In this document: positions 43,390 to 52,840 of the stretch, in pieces
How the letters are laid out: the number at the start of each line of letters is the position of its first letter
How positions within the stretch are numbered: position 1 is the first letter of the stretch
Assembly (NCBI RefSeq): GCF_900102315.1
Contig: NZ_FNBL01000002.1
Coordinates: 159,194 to 223,193, forward strand
From: Celeribacter baekdonensis
GTDB taxonomy: Bacteria > Pseudomonadota > Alphaproteobacteria > Rhodobacterales > Rhodobacteraceae
Direction of reading: 5' to 3'
Length of the DNA stretch: 64,000 nt
The notes under the pieces: model-generated
What the model was told of the DNA's origin: nothing
Databases searched by the model: none
What the model saw: the letters and a program-made list of their open reading frames with translations, nothing else
Translations under genes and position numbers: made by a program

Positions 43390-45147
43390 GTTCCAGCAGC
43401 TCACCAAGACCGTCAAATCGCGGCCCACCGTGACCAATTCGCTATCCGACATATCGCGCGCCGCGTCCGAGGCCGACACGGCGATGCCATTGTTTGAGAG
43501 GAAGGTCGCGAGTTTTTCCATGTCATAGGCAAAGGCAACATCATTGGGCAGGGTGCGGGCCTGCGCCTCGGAGAGGGCGTCTTTGTCAACCAACATGCCG
43601 ATGACCGCGCCTTGACCGTTCAAAAGCGGTCCGCCCGCTTCGCCCGGCAGCGTGGACATGGCCAAACGCAACAGGTCCTCTTCGCCATTCAGGCCTTTGT
43701 GCTCGGCCAAAAGGCCATAGTTCAGCGTCGGCGCGCCGAGGCGGCCCTCATAGGCAAAGCCCGACACCGACACTTCGGACTGAAGCCGGGGCAGGTGGCT
43801 GTCGAATTGGGCGACAGAGAGGGGGGCGAGAGATTCGGACGGGGTCAAAAGCGCCATGCCGCCTTGGGTCGCGGTGACCGTGGCCTCATAGCTGTCGTCC
43901 AAGGTGATTTTCGCGCACTGCGCCACCAGAGCGGCAGAGGTCAAAACCGCGCCGGAGGCATTGACGTAAAAGCCGCTTCCGGCGGCCTCAGGGCGGCGAA
44001 TCTCAAGCCCTGCCATCAGGTCGATGTCCTGCGTGGCTCCGTCGCCATAGGCATCGGGCAGCACGCCGTCGATCGGGGTGAAAGAGGTTTGCATCGCCGC
44101 AAGCGCCATCTCGCGGCGTTGTTCGTCCCCTGCTGGCCAAATCAGGGTCCAGCCTTTGACGGTGCCATTCACCAACCGCGCCTCGGTGTGTGAGACGATG
44201 TTGGAATTCATTCCGGTCAGGGTGAAGGATTTGCTGTCGCGGTTGCGCGGGCCGTCCATGGGGACGATCTCAAGCGTCTGCATGATCTCATACAGCCCGC
44301 CCAACGTCGCCTCATCGCCGGTTTGCGAGATCAACATGACCTGCACATCGGAGCCATTTTTGGCAGAGTATTTGGCAAAGGGCGGCGTGTAAGCGTCAAA
44401 ACCCACCATGCCGGTGGGCAGGGTGATGGCAATGCCCGCCACATCGTCGGTGACGGGGGCCAAGGACAGGCTGTCGATGACGTTGTTGTAGGCGGCCAAA
44501 ACGGCACCGCGTTGGCGGGTGGTCAACACGCCGGTGACGTCATAGCCATTGGCGGCCTGCCAATCGGACATGGCGCGCCGCGTGCCGGGACCAAAAGCGC
44601 CGTCGATGCCGGAGTTATACACACCCGCAAATTTCAACGCGCGTTGCAACGCCTCGCGTGCCGGGCGGTCCAGATCGCGTTCGGATTGCCGGGCTTGGGC
44701 CGGGGTTTCGTCGATCTCCACCGGGGTCATCGCGGTGTCGATGATGTGTTCCTCTGCCAGCGCGCTCCCGACCGTGTCCGCAGGCGCCATCGGGGTGACG
44801 GGGGTCAATGTGGCGACATTGACGCCAACGGGCCAAAACGGTTGTTGAAAGCGGTCGCCCTCGGTCAGATAGCTGTCACCGGGAATGATGCCTTGAGCGC
44901 GCAGGTTGCGGCGGGCCGCTTCGGCTTCGGCCTCGGTCGCGTAGGGGCCCAAGGCGATGGCGTGCCAGCGGCCCGGAAGGTTAAATCCGACGACATTTGG
45001 CAGCTTCGCGGCATAGCCTTGCGCCGCGTCGGTGGCTTGGGTCAGGGTCGGCTGTGCTTCGACCTGAATCCATTGTTGGGCGTTGGCCGCAGTGAAAGAC
45101 AACGTGGCGGCAAGTCCAAATGGGACTGCGGCGAAAAACCTATGCAT
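43387..45147 (-). CDS. Secreted SPOR / peptidoglycan-binding / trypsin-fold pseudoprotease
   Basis: 586 residues. Signal peptide MHRFFAAVPFGLAATLSFTA ends near residue 23. Residues 24-110 form a SPOR-like domain (WIQVEAQPTL, WHAIALGPYATEAEAEAARR). Residues 160-225 are a PG_binding_1 bundle (ALQRALKFAGVYNSGIDGAFG). Residues 388-575 have the trypsin-like fold (GSGFYVNASGAVLTSAALVAQC). In the usual alignment the catalytic His becomes A406, the Asp becomes G430 and the Ser becomes A504 in PGEAGGPLL, so the whole triad is absent. It is probably a wall-associated scaffold rather than a protease. Confidence 0.85.
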   Translation of the reverse strand: MHRFFAAVPFGLAATLSFTAANAQQWIQVEAQPTLTQATDAAQGYAAKLPNVVGFNLPGRWHAIALGPYATEAEAEAARRNLRAQGIIPGDSYLTEGDRFQQPFWPVGVNVATLTPVTPMAPADTVGSALAEEHIIDTAMTPVEIDETPAQARQSERDLDRPAREALQRALKFAGVYNSGIDGAFGPGTRRAMSDWQAANGYDVTGVLTTRQRGAVLAAYNNVIDSLSLAPVTDDVAGIAITLPTGMVGFDAYTPPFAKYSAKNGSDVQVMLISQTGDEATLGGLYEIMQTLEIVPMDGPRNRDSKSFTLTGMNSNIVSHTEARLVNGTVKGWTLIWPAGDEQRREMALAAMQTSFTPIDGVLPDAYGDGATQDIDLMAGLEIRRPEAAGSGFYVNASGAVLTSAALVAQCAKITLDDSYEATVTATQGGMALLTPSESLAPLSVAQFDSHLPRLQSEVSVSGFAYEGRLGAPTLNYGLLAEHKGLNGEEDLLRLAMSTLPGEAGGPLLNGQGAVIGMLVDKDALSEAQARTLPNDVAFAYDMEKLATFLSNNGIAVSASDAARDMSDSELVTVGRDLTVLVSCWN

Positions 45148-45335
45148 AGAAACCCTTACTTGCTGATGACTGGGCTTGGCCCAATTCTTGTAACTTTTCG
45201 CAAAGAAACCATGTTTTACGGGAAGGTCAACAAACAACCCGGTGAGATGTGACGGAAAAAAGTCAGGTGTGGCAGGCAAATCCGCCTGAATGTGCCAGAA
45301 TGCAGCCGAGATGCGCGTGTGGGTGCCCCTTTCGA

Positions 45336-45364
45336 TTGACGCCCCGTCGGCTCTTGGCTAGTGA
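45336..45364 (+). promoter_or_regulatory. Putative promoter of the glyQ operon
   Basis: TTGACG at 45336-45341, a 17-base spacer, then TAGTGA at 45359-45364, about 40 bases before the glyQ ATG. The -35 is good and the -10 is weak. The rest of the 257-base gap shows nothing else. Confidence 0.4.
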
Positions 45365-45404
45365 GAAGCCGCGTTTCCCAAGCTCCGAAAGCTGAGAGTA
45401 CTCC

Positions 45405-46349
45405 ATGTCTGAGATGACCGAAAAACCGCGCTCCTTTCAGGAGATCATCCTACGGCTTCAGGCCTATTGGGCCGCAAAGGGCTGTGCCATTTTGCAACCT
45501 TATGACATGGAAGTGGGGGCGGGGACCTTTCACCCGGCCACGACCCTGCGCTCGCTCGGCACAACGCCTTGGGCCGCCGCCTATGTTCAGCCGTCGCGTC
45601 GTCCGACCGATGGCCGCTATGGCGAAAACCCGAACCGTTTGCAGCATTATTATCAGTACCAAGTGCTGATCAAACCGTCGCCCCCTGATCTTCAGGACCT
45701 CTATCTTGGCTCTTTGAAAGCCATCGGCATCGACACCGATCTGCATGACATTCGCTTTGTCGAGGATGATTGGGAATCTCCGACCCTTGGCGCGTGGGGA
45801 CTGGGCTGGGAAGTCTGGTGTGACGGCATGGAAGTGTCGCAGTTCACCTATTTCCAACAGGTTGGCGGCCATGATTGCCGCCCGGTCTCGGGCGAGTTGA
45901 CCTACGGGCTTGAGCGTCTGGCGATGTATGTTTTGGGCATTGATCACGTCATGGACATGCCGTTCAACGACCCGCAATCGCCGATCCCGCTCACTTACGG
46001 TGACATCTTTAAACAGACCGAAGAAGAATATTCGCGCCACAACTTTGACGCCGCCAACACCGCGATGTTGCTCAAACATTTCGAAGAGGCGGAGGCCGAA
46101 TGCCACGCGTTGCTCGCCCATGACGCGCTGGACCCGAAAACCGGCAAGCGTATCATCATGGTCCACCCGGCCTATGATCAATGCATCAAGGCCTCGCATC
46201 TGTTCAACCTCTTGGATGCGCGCGGTGTGATCTCTGTCACCGAACGTCAGGCCTATATCGGGCGCGTGCGCACATTGGCCAAAGCCTGTGCCGATGCCTT
46301 TGTGCAAACCACGGCGGGTGGTTACACCGCCGAGGCAGCAGCGCAATGA
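45405..46349 (+). CDS. glyQ: Glycyl-tRNA synthetase alpha subunit
   Basis: 314 residues. Catalytic subunit of the bacterial alpha2-beta2 GlyRS. Characteristic stretches are [25 protein letters not shown] near residue 10, the class II motif region [25 protein letters not shown] near 65-90, and [24 protein letters not shown] near 130-155. Its stop overlaps the start of a small membrane-protein gene (ATGA), which in turn precedes glyS. Confidence 0.97.
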   Translation: MSEMTEKPRSFQEIILRLQAYWAAKGCAILQPYDMEVGAGTFHPATTLRSLGTTPWAAAYVQPSRRPTDGRYGENPNRLQHYYQYQVLIKPSPPDLQDLYLGSLKAIGIDTDLHDIRFVEDDWESPTLGAWGLGWEVWCDGMEVSQFTYFQQVGGHDCRPVSGELTYGLERLAMYVLGIDHVMDMPFNDPQSPIPLTYGDIFKQTEEEYSRHNFDAANTAMLLKHFEEAEAECHALLAHDALDPKTGKRIIMVHPAYDQCIKASHLFNLLDARGVISVTERQAYIGRVRTLAKACADAFVQTTAGGYTAEAAAQ

Positions 46350-46873
46350 ACGGCAAATTCGTCGCAGGTGGCATCGTGTTGACAGCAATCGTTTTTGGCG
46401 CGGGTCTCTATTACTCGCAAATCTACGCCTACTATAAACCGATCGACGCCAATGCCCCCGCCGCCACCGTGCGCCTGACCACGTTTGACGGCGGGGCTGA
46501 GGATATTTTGGCCGAGGATTTCAACGGCATCGACGCCGACACGTCGCCGATCAAATTCCGCGCCTGTTTCACCACGCCGCTCTCATTGCCAATGATGACC
46601 GAGACCTTCAAACCCTATACGGACGCGGCCCCTTTGGTGGCGCAGAAATGGTTTGACTGTTTTGACGCCGCACGCATTGGTGCCGACATCGAATCCGGGG
46701 CCGCCGTGGCGTTTTTGGGCGAAGAAAACGCCCCCTACGGCATCGACCGCGTGGTCGCCATCTACCCGGATGGGCGCGGCTATGCCTGGAACCAAATCAA
46801 CCATTGTGGCGCGGCCGTGTTTGACGGCGATCCTGCGCCTGCGGATTGTCCCGCCGCGCCAGAAGGAAACTGA
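46346..46873 (+). CDS. Small membrane-anchored protein between glyQ and glyS (DUF6446-like)
   Basis: 175 residues. One N-terminal anchor helix ([20 protein letters not shown]), then a periplasmic domain of about 145 residues with four Cys ([29 protein letters not shown]). The [19 protein letters not shown] segment is its most conserved-looking part. The gene sits exactly between the two GlyRS genes with a four-base overlap on one side and three bases on the other. I recall an uncharacterised family at this spot in Rhodobacteraceae (DUF6446), but I cannot confirm the number here. Confidence 0.75.
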   Translation: MNGKFVAGGIVLTAIVFGAGLYYSQIYAYYKPIDANAPAATVRLTTFDGGAEDILAEDFNGIDADTSPIKFRACFTTPLSLPMMTETFKPYTDAAPLVAQKWFDCFDAARIGADIESGAAVAFLGEENAPYGIDRVVAIYPDGRGYAWNQINHCGAAVFDGDPAPADCPAAPEGN

Positions 46874-46876
46874 TCC

Positions 46877-49153
46877 ATGCCCGATTTGCTGATCGAACTC
46901 TTCTCTGAGGAAATCCCGGCGCGGATGCAAAAGCGCGCCTCTGAGGATTTGAAATCCCTTGTCACCAACGGTTTGGTCGAGGCGGGGTTGACCTATGCCT
47001 CTGCGGGCGCGTTCGCCACGCCACGCCGTTTGGCCTTGTCCGTTGAGGGGCTGTTGGCCGCCTCTCCGACCACGGTTGAAGAGCGCAAAGGCCCCCGCGT
47101 TGATGCGCCCGAAAAGGCGCTTGACGGCTTTCTGCGCGGTGCGGGTGTGACCAAGGACGATTTGGAAATCCGCGACGAGAAAAAGGGCCAGGTCTATGTC
47201 GCCAAGATCACCAAGCCGGGCCGTCCGGCAGCGGAGATTGTGGCCGAGGTTTTGGAAAACGCGATCCGCACTTTCCCATGGCCCAAAGCGATGCGTTGGG
47301 GCAATGGCAACCTGAAATGGGTGCGTCCGCTGCATTCCATCGTCTGTCTCTTGTCTTCTGAGGAAGGCGCCGAAGTGGTGCCGTTGGAGATCGACGGGAT
47401 CACCGCGGGCAACACCGTTTGGGGCCATCGCTTCATGTCCAAAGGCGCGTTCAAGGTCTCCGGCTTTGACGATTATGTGACGAAACTCAAACAGAATTTC
47501 GTGGTTTTGGACCCGAATGAGCGCGCCGATCACATCTGGCATGACGCCACCACCCAAGCCTTTGCGCAGGGCCTTGACGTCGTGGATGACAAAGGCCTTT
47601 TGGCCGAGGTCGCGGGGCTGGTCGAATGGCCGGTCGTGTTGATGGGCAACATTGATGACGCTTTTTTGGGCCTGCCGCCTGAGGTGCTTCAGACTTCGAT
47701 GAAGGAACACCAAAAATTCTTCTCCGTGCGCAATCCTAAAACCGGCCGGATCGAAAAATTCGTCACTGTGGCCAACCGCGAAACGGCGGACAATGGCGTG
47801 ACGATTTTGGCGGGCAACCAAAAGGTGCTCTCCGCGCGTCTCTCAGACGCGAAATTCTTTTGGGAAAATGACGTGCGCACCGTTGAGCGAGAAGGGCTTG
47901 AGGCCATGGGCGCGCCCTTGGTCAATGTCACCTTCCACAACAAACTCGGCTCTCAGTCTGAGCGCATTGCCCGCATCGCCGCTTTGGCCCGCGAGATCGC
48001 GCCCATCGTCGGGGCCGATGCGGATGAGGCCGAGTTGGCGGCAAAGGTCGCCAAGGCCGATCTGTCCTCTGAAATGGTCTATGAGTTCCCCGAGCTGCAA
48101 GGCATCATGGGGCGCTACTACGCCAAGAAAGCCGGGCTGTCTGACGCCATCGCGGACGCCTGCCGCGACCACTACTCGCCGCTTGGCCCGTCCGACGACG
48201 TGCCGACCGCCCCGGTCTCCGTCGCCGTGGCTCTGGCCGACAAGCTCGACACGCTGACAGGCTTCTGGGCGATTGACGAGAAACCCACCGGATCGAAAGA
48301 CCCGTTCGCGCTGCGTCGTGCAGCGCTTGGGGTTATTCGGTTGGTGTTGGTGAATGATGTGCGTTCGCCTCTGATGAGAATTGTGATGCCTTTGATCGCA
48401 GAATTTGAGCGACTAGAGCACGATAAGATTAGTCATGAAGAACGCGACTACGAGGAGCAAGTTGCGAATTACTGTGGCGTAACCATTGAGCAGCTTACTG
48501 AGTATCGGATTCAAAGTGGTAAAGTTATTACAGCGGAATCTGACTCTGAGAAGTGGGAAGCGGCCATGGATCGAATTTTTGGAGGAGTCGATTGGTCCCA
48601 AATTGGGCTGCCTGGGGAAACGACTTCGCGCGACCTCCTCGCCTTCTTCCATGACCGCCTGAAAGTGTTCCTGAAAGACGAAGGCATCCGCCATGACGTG
48701 ATCGACGCCTGCCTTGCCATGCCCGGCAATGACGACATCACCCTTCTGGTCAAACGCGCCCGCGCGCTCTCGGAAACGCTTGCCACCGAAGACGGCAAAA
48801 ACCTGATCCAAGGCTTCAAACGCGCCAACAACATCCTCACGCAAGCCGAGGAGAAAGATGGCGTTGAATATTCCTTTGGCCCGGACATCAAATTCGCCGA
48901 AAGCGATGCGGAAAAGGCGCTGTTCGCCGCACTTGATACAGCCGAGGCCGCGATCAAACCCGCCATGGAGATTGAGGATTTCGCCGCCGCCATGTCCGCC
49001 ATGGCCGCGATGCGTCCGGCGGTCGATGGGTTCTTTGAGGCGGTTCAGGTCAATGCAGACAATGACATTCTGCGCCGCAATCGCTTGAACCTTTTGGGTC
49101 GTATCCGCGACATCTGTCTTAAGGTCGCCGATCTGACCAAGCTAGAGGGCTAA
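46877..49153 (+). CDS. glyS: Glycyl-tRNA synthetase beta subunit
   Basis: 758 residues, longer than the roughly 690 of E. coli. The start LLIELFSEEIPARMQKRASEDL is classic, as are MRWGNGNLKWVRPLHSIVCLL, LQTSMKEHQKFFSV near residue 275 and DEKPTGSKDPFALRRAALGVIRL near 470. The C-terminal tRNA-binding part starts DLLAFFHDRLKVFLKDEGIRHDVIDACL. Between these lies a divergent, AT-richer stretch (about 48330-48610, residues 485-578) that looks compositionally foreign, although the frame is intact. Confidence 0.96.
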   Translation: MPDLLIELFSEEIPARMQKRASEDLKSLVTNGLVEAGLTYASAGAFATPRRLALSVEGLLAASPTTVEERKGPRVDAPEKALDGFLRGAGVTKDDLEIRDEKKGQVYVAKITKPGRPAAEIVAEVLENAIRTFPWPKAMRWGNGNLKWVRPLHSIVCLLSSEEGAEVVPLEIDGITAGNTVWGHRFMSKGAFKVSGFDDYVTKLKQNFVVLDPNERADHIWHDATTQAFAQGLDVVDDKGLLAEVAGLVEWPVVLMGNIDDAFLGLPPEVLQTSMKEHQKFFSVRNPKTGRIEKFVTVANRETADNGVTILAGNQKVLSARLSDAKFFWENDVRTVEREGLEAMGAPLVNVTFHNKLGSQSERIARIAALAREIAPIVGADADEAELAAKVAKADLSSEMVYEFPELQGIMGRYYAKKAGLSDAIADACRDHYSPLGPSDDVPTAPVSVAVALADKLDTLTGFWAIDEKPTGSKDPFALRRAALGVIRLVLVNDVRSPLMRIVMPLIAEFERLEHDKISHEERDYEEQVANYCGVTIEQLTEYRIQSGKVITAESDSEKWEAAMDRIFGGVDWSQIGLPGETTSRDLLAFFHDRLKVFLKDEGIRHDVIDACLAMPGNDDITLLVKRARALSETLATEDGKNLIQGFKRANNILTQAEEKDGVEYSFGPDIKFAESDAEKALFAALDTAEAAIKPAMEIEDFAAAMSAMAAMRPAVDGFFEAVQVNADNDILRRNRLNLLGRIRDICLKVADLTKLEG

Positions 49154-49253
49154 GTCCCGGTTTTGACGCCATGGCTTTTGATGTGAGCGCAAACCTTTCA
49201 GTTGCGCTCACGCCCCTCCCAAGCGTACCCTGCGCCACAAAGGGAGTGCCGCA

Positions 49254-51797
49254 GTGCAGCAAGACAATGAAAACCTCGGGTTTACCCGCATCCGCCGTGT
49301 CGCACCGATTGCCGTGACCACCCATGGCGGGCGGGCGAAATGTCTTCAGCGCCTGATCCGGCTTGACCTCCCCGTGCCTGAAACCATTGCACTGAGCTTT
49401 GATGCGGTGCATCGGCTGGCCGAGGGGCAGACGTTCGACAAACATGCGCTGTTGCGGGTGTTTGGCGATGCGCCGCTGCTTTCTGTACGGCCCTCGTCTG
49501 AGGACCCCGATTGGGGCGGTCCCGGTGCCATTCTCAACATCGGGATGAATGATGCCCGCCACGCCGAACTGACCAAAACCCATGGTCCAGAGGCGGCGGA
49601 TGCGCTTTATCTTCGATTTGTGCAATCTTATGCCGTGCATGTCGAACGTTTAGACCCGGAAGTGTTCGAATTTGACACATCGATGTCGGTGTCCGACGCT
49701 TTGAAATCGGCTTTGAGCGCCCATGAGGACGAAACCGGCGATCCGTTCCCGCAAGACCCGGCGTTTCAATTGGGACAGGTGCTGCGCTCGATGGCGCGCG
49801 CTTGGGAGGGCACGACCGCGCGGCTGTTGCGTCAGGCCAAAGGCGCGCCTGCGGATGCCGGACTTGGCTTGATCGTTCAGGCGATGTCCTTGGGCATTGG
49901 GCCGGGCGAATCCGGGGCAGGGGTGATGCAACTTGTCGATGCCACCACCGGCGCGCCGTTGATCAAAGGCCGCTACAAACGTCAGGCGCAGGGGCGCGAG
50001 GCGCTCTCGGCGCAGAGCAACGCGATGTATCTGACGCAGGACGTGCGTGGCCCGTCACTTGAAGAAGAACAGCCAAGACTCTTTGCCGAATTGGTTGAGA
50101 TGAGCAAACTCTGCCGTCAACGGCTGCGCGAAGAGATGCAGGTGGAATTCACCATTTCGGGTGGGAAATTGAGCGTGCTGGATGCGGTGCGGGTGCCACG
50201 CAGTTCGCGGGCCGCGCTGCGCATCGCCGTACAATTGGCCGAAGACGGCATTATTTCACGCGAAGATGCGATTTTGCGGGTGCCGCCGCGCTCGCTGACC
50301 GAATTGCTCCACCCTCAGGTCGATCCAAACGCCCCGCGTGACGTGATTGCCAAAGGCATCGCGGCCTCGCCAGGCGGCGCGGTTGGTCGGATCGTGTTCA
50401 ACTCCACGGTGGCGCAAACCTATGAGGCGCGCGGCGAACCCTGTATCCTTGTGCGGCGCGAAACCACGCCGGAAGACATCCGGGGGATGCATTCCTCGGT
50501 CGGGATTTTGACCGAACGTGGCGGAGTGACCTCGCACGCGGCGGTGATCGCGCGTGGCATGGGGGTGCCCTGTGTGGTTGGCGCGTCGATCCGCATCAAC
50601 TCGCGCGAACGCACGCTGACCCTGGAGGACGGGCGCAAGCTGGCCGAGGGGGATATTTTAACGCTCGATGGCTCGGCAGGCGAGGCCCTGGTCGGGGAGG
50701 CACAAATGTTGCCGCCGGTGAAGGACCATTGGTATTTGCAATTGATGGAATGGGCCGACGCGATCCGCGATTTGGGTGTGCGCGCCAATGCCGACACGCC
50801 GGCAGATGCCGCCATGGCCCGCGACTTCAAAGCCGAGGGCATCGGGCTGTGCCGCACCGAACATATGTTCTTTGAGGCCGACCGTTTGACGGTGATGCGC
50901 GAAATGATTTTCGCCTCCGCGCACGAAGATCGGTCCGAAGCCATCGCCCGACTGTTGCCGATGCAACGATCTGATTTCATTGAGTTGTTTCGGATCATGG
51001 AGGGCTTGCCAGTGTGCATTCGGCTGTTTGATCCGCCGCTGCATGAATTTCTGCCCTCCGATCGCGAAGGGGCCAAGGAACTGGCCGAAGCGCTCGATTT
51101 GCCGCTCTCCGATGTGACGCGCCGGATCGAATGGCTGTCCGAGTTCAACCCGATGTTGGGGATGCGTGGTGTGCGTTTGGGCATCACCTTCCCCGAGATT
51201 TACGAAATGCAGGCGCGGGCGATTTTTGAGGCCACGGTTGAGGCGTCCAAACATGGCGCGCCTGTGGTGCCCGAGATCATGATCCCGCTGGTGTCGGCGC
51301 GCCGCGAGGTGGAGATTGTCAAAACCCAGATCGACGGGGTGGCGGCGGCCGTGAAAAACGAAACTGGTGCCGCCTTTACCTATCGGCTTGGGGTGATGGT
51401 TGAAACGCCGCGCGCCGCGTTGCGTGCCCATGACATCGCCCAACACGCCGATTTCCTGTCCTTTGGCACCAATGATTTGACACAGATGGCCTATGGCCTG
51501 TCGCGCGATGATGCGGGTCGGTTTATGAACGCCTATGTGCAACAGGGCGTGTTCCCCGAAGATCCGTTCCATACGCTCGATATCGAAGGGGTGGGGGAGT
51601 TGTTGCGGATTGGTACGGAGCGCGGGCGGGGTAGCCGCCCGGACCTCACCGTGGCGGTCTGTGGCGAACATGGCGGTAACCCCGAATCTATCGCCTTTTG
51701 TCGGGCCATTGGGTTGGACTATGTGTCCTGTTCACCGTTCCGAGTGCCGGTCGCGCGCCTTGCCGCTGCGCAACTTGTCGCCGAAGAGGCAAAGTGA
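49254..51797 (+). CDS. ppdK: Pyruvate, phosphate dikinase
   Basis: 847 residues from a GTG behind GGGAG. It interconverts pyruvate + ATP + Pi and PEP + AMP + PPi. The N-terminal ATP-grasp part contains LLSVRPSSEDPDWGGPGAILNIGMN, where typical PPDKs have a VRSGA...MPGMMDT loop, so this end is divergent. The phosphohistidine is H428 in ERGGVTSHAAVIARGMGVPC. The C-terminal TIM barrel holds GIGLCRTEHMFF near residue 530, EIMIPLV, FGTNDLTQMAYGLSRDD, and the proton-donor Cys in VAVCGEHGG. Stand-alone gene between glyS and a wall hydrolase. Confidence 0.92.
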   Translation: MQQDNENLGFTRIRRVAPIAVTTHGGRAKCLQRLIRLDLPVPETIALSFDAVHRLAEGQTFDKHALLRVFGDAPLLSVRPSSEDPDWGGPGAILNIGMNDARHAELTKTHGPEAADALYLRFVQSYAVHVERLDPEVFEFDTSMSVSDALKSALSAHEDETGDPFPQDPAFQLGQVLRSMARAWEGTTARLLRQAKGAPADAGLGLIVQAMSLGIGPGESGAGVMQLVDATTGAPLIKGRYKRQAQGREALSAQSNAMYLTQDVRGPSLEEEQPRLFAELVEMSKLCRQRLREEMQVEFTISGGKLSVLDAVRVPRSSRAALRIAVQLAEDGIISREDAILRVPPRSLTELLHPQVDPNAPRDVIAKGIAASPGGAVGRIVFNSTVAQTYEARGEPCILVRRETTPEDIRGMHSSVGILTERGGVTSHAAVIARGMGVPCVVGASIRINSRERTLTLEDGRKLAEGDILTLDGSAGEALVGEAQMLPPVKDHWYLQLMEWADAIRDLGVRANADTPADAAMARDFKAEGIGLCRTEHMFFEADRLTVMREMIFASAHEDRSEAIARLLPMQRSDFIELFRIMEGLPVCIRLFDPPLHEFLPSDREGAKELAEALDLPLSDVTRRIEWLSEFNPMLGMRGVRLGITFPEIYEMQARAIFEATVEASKHGAPVVPEIMIPLVSARREVEIVKTQIDGVAAAVKNETGAAFTYRLGVMVETPRAALRAHDIAQHADFLSFGTNDLTQMAYGLSRDDAGRFMNAYVQQGVFPEDPFHTLDIEGVGELLRIGTERGRGSRPDLTVAVCGEHGGNPESIAFCRAIGLDYVSCSPFRVPVARLAAAQLVAEEAK

Positions 51798-51998
51798 TCA
51801 CACTCCCCTTTCAACCTGCTGAAAATAAAGGCTCTTACTGGCCGTTTTTTGAGAATTTTATGGGTTTTTGCAACTGTGTCTTGACTGTCCAGAAACCCCT
51901 TGGAACGCACTAGACTGGACCTTTGAGGAAAATTACCCTATCCCGCCGTTCGAATGACACCCCGTGAGGCCCAAAGGTTGGGCGCAATGGAGGGATAA

Positions 51999-52688
51999 AT
52001 GAGATCCTTAAACAAGCTGACGGCGCTTGCGCTTGTGGCTACACTTGGCTTTTGCGCCCTTCCCGGTGCAGGCCAGGCTGACGTCAAACTCAGCTCGTCA
52101 AACGACCCAAGCCTCGCGCTTGGCCTGCCGCTGACGGCGCTTTTGGACCAAGAGCGCAACGGTTTGAAAAATGTCGATGCGGATGCGATCGAACGGTTGT
52201 TGGCCAGCTTCAAGCCGAAGCCAAAGCCGACGCCCCCCGTGAGCGTCGAGTATTCCGACGCGTTCTTGTTGCAACAGCCCGAAGCCACGGGCGGCGAGCA
52301 ATGGCAGTGCCTGTCTGAGGCGCTGTATTTCGAGGCCCGCGGCGAAAGCGTCAAAGGTCAGTTTGCCGTGGCCGAAGTGATCCTCAATCGCGTGTCCTCC
52401 CCGGCCTTTCCGAACACCGTTTGTGGCGTCATCCATCAGGGCACCGGCAAAAAATACCAGTGCCAATTCACCTATACCTGTGATGGCCGCGCCGAAGTGA
52501 TTGCAGAGCCGGCGGCATGGGATCGGGTCAGCAAGGTCGCCCGCCTGATGTTGGATGGTGCGCCGCGCCCGCTCACCGAAGGGGCCACATTTTATCACAC
52601 CCGTGCCGTAACGCCGAGCTGGGCGCGCAAATTCGCCCGCACAGCGCAGATCGGGGTTCACTATTTCTATCGCAAACCCAAAGTCTAA
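51999..52688 (+). CDS. SleB-type cell wall hydrolase
   Basis: 229 residues. A signal peptide ends near GAGQADV. A linker with KPKPKPTPP lies near residue 70. The Hydrolase_2 domain covers residues 100-225: CLSEALYFEARGESVKGQFAVAEVILNRV with the catalytic Glu, FPNTVCGVIHQG, CQFTYTCDG, and GATFYHTRAVTPSWARKFAR. It should cleave peptidoglycan glycan strands in the periplasm during growth. The 201-base gap upstream holds short inverted motifs but no gene. Confidence 0.9.
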   Translation: MRSLNKLTALALVATLGFCALPGAGQADVKLSSSNDPSLALGLPLTALLDQERNGLKNVDADAIERLLASFKPKPKPTPPVSVEYSDAFLLQQPEATGGEQWQCLSEALYFEARGESVKGQFAVAEVILNRVSSPAFPNTVCGVIHQGTGKKYQCQFTYTCDGRAEVIAEPAAWDRVSKVARLMLDGAPRPLTEGATFYHTRAVTPSWARKFARTAQIGVHYFYRKPKV

Positions 52689-52712
52689 CAGCGCAGATCA
52701 CGGATTTGTTTC

Positions 52713-52743
52713 AAACCCCGCCCGTAAAACGGCGGGGTTTTGC
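52713..52743 (+). terminator. Rho-independent terminator after the wall hydrolase
   Basis: Perfect 10-bp stem (52713-52722 and 52731-52740) with an eight-base loop and a T5 tail (two T after the arm). Confidence 0.85.
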
Positions 52744-52840
52744 CGTTCGGAAGCGGGGTGGGGGGCGAAAGGGACATTGGCCTTGGACGCGCCGGGAAAA
52801 TAATTGTAGCAAGGCGAAAATAACCACGAAAGACCCAAAC

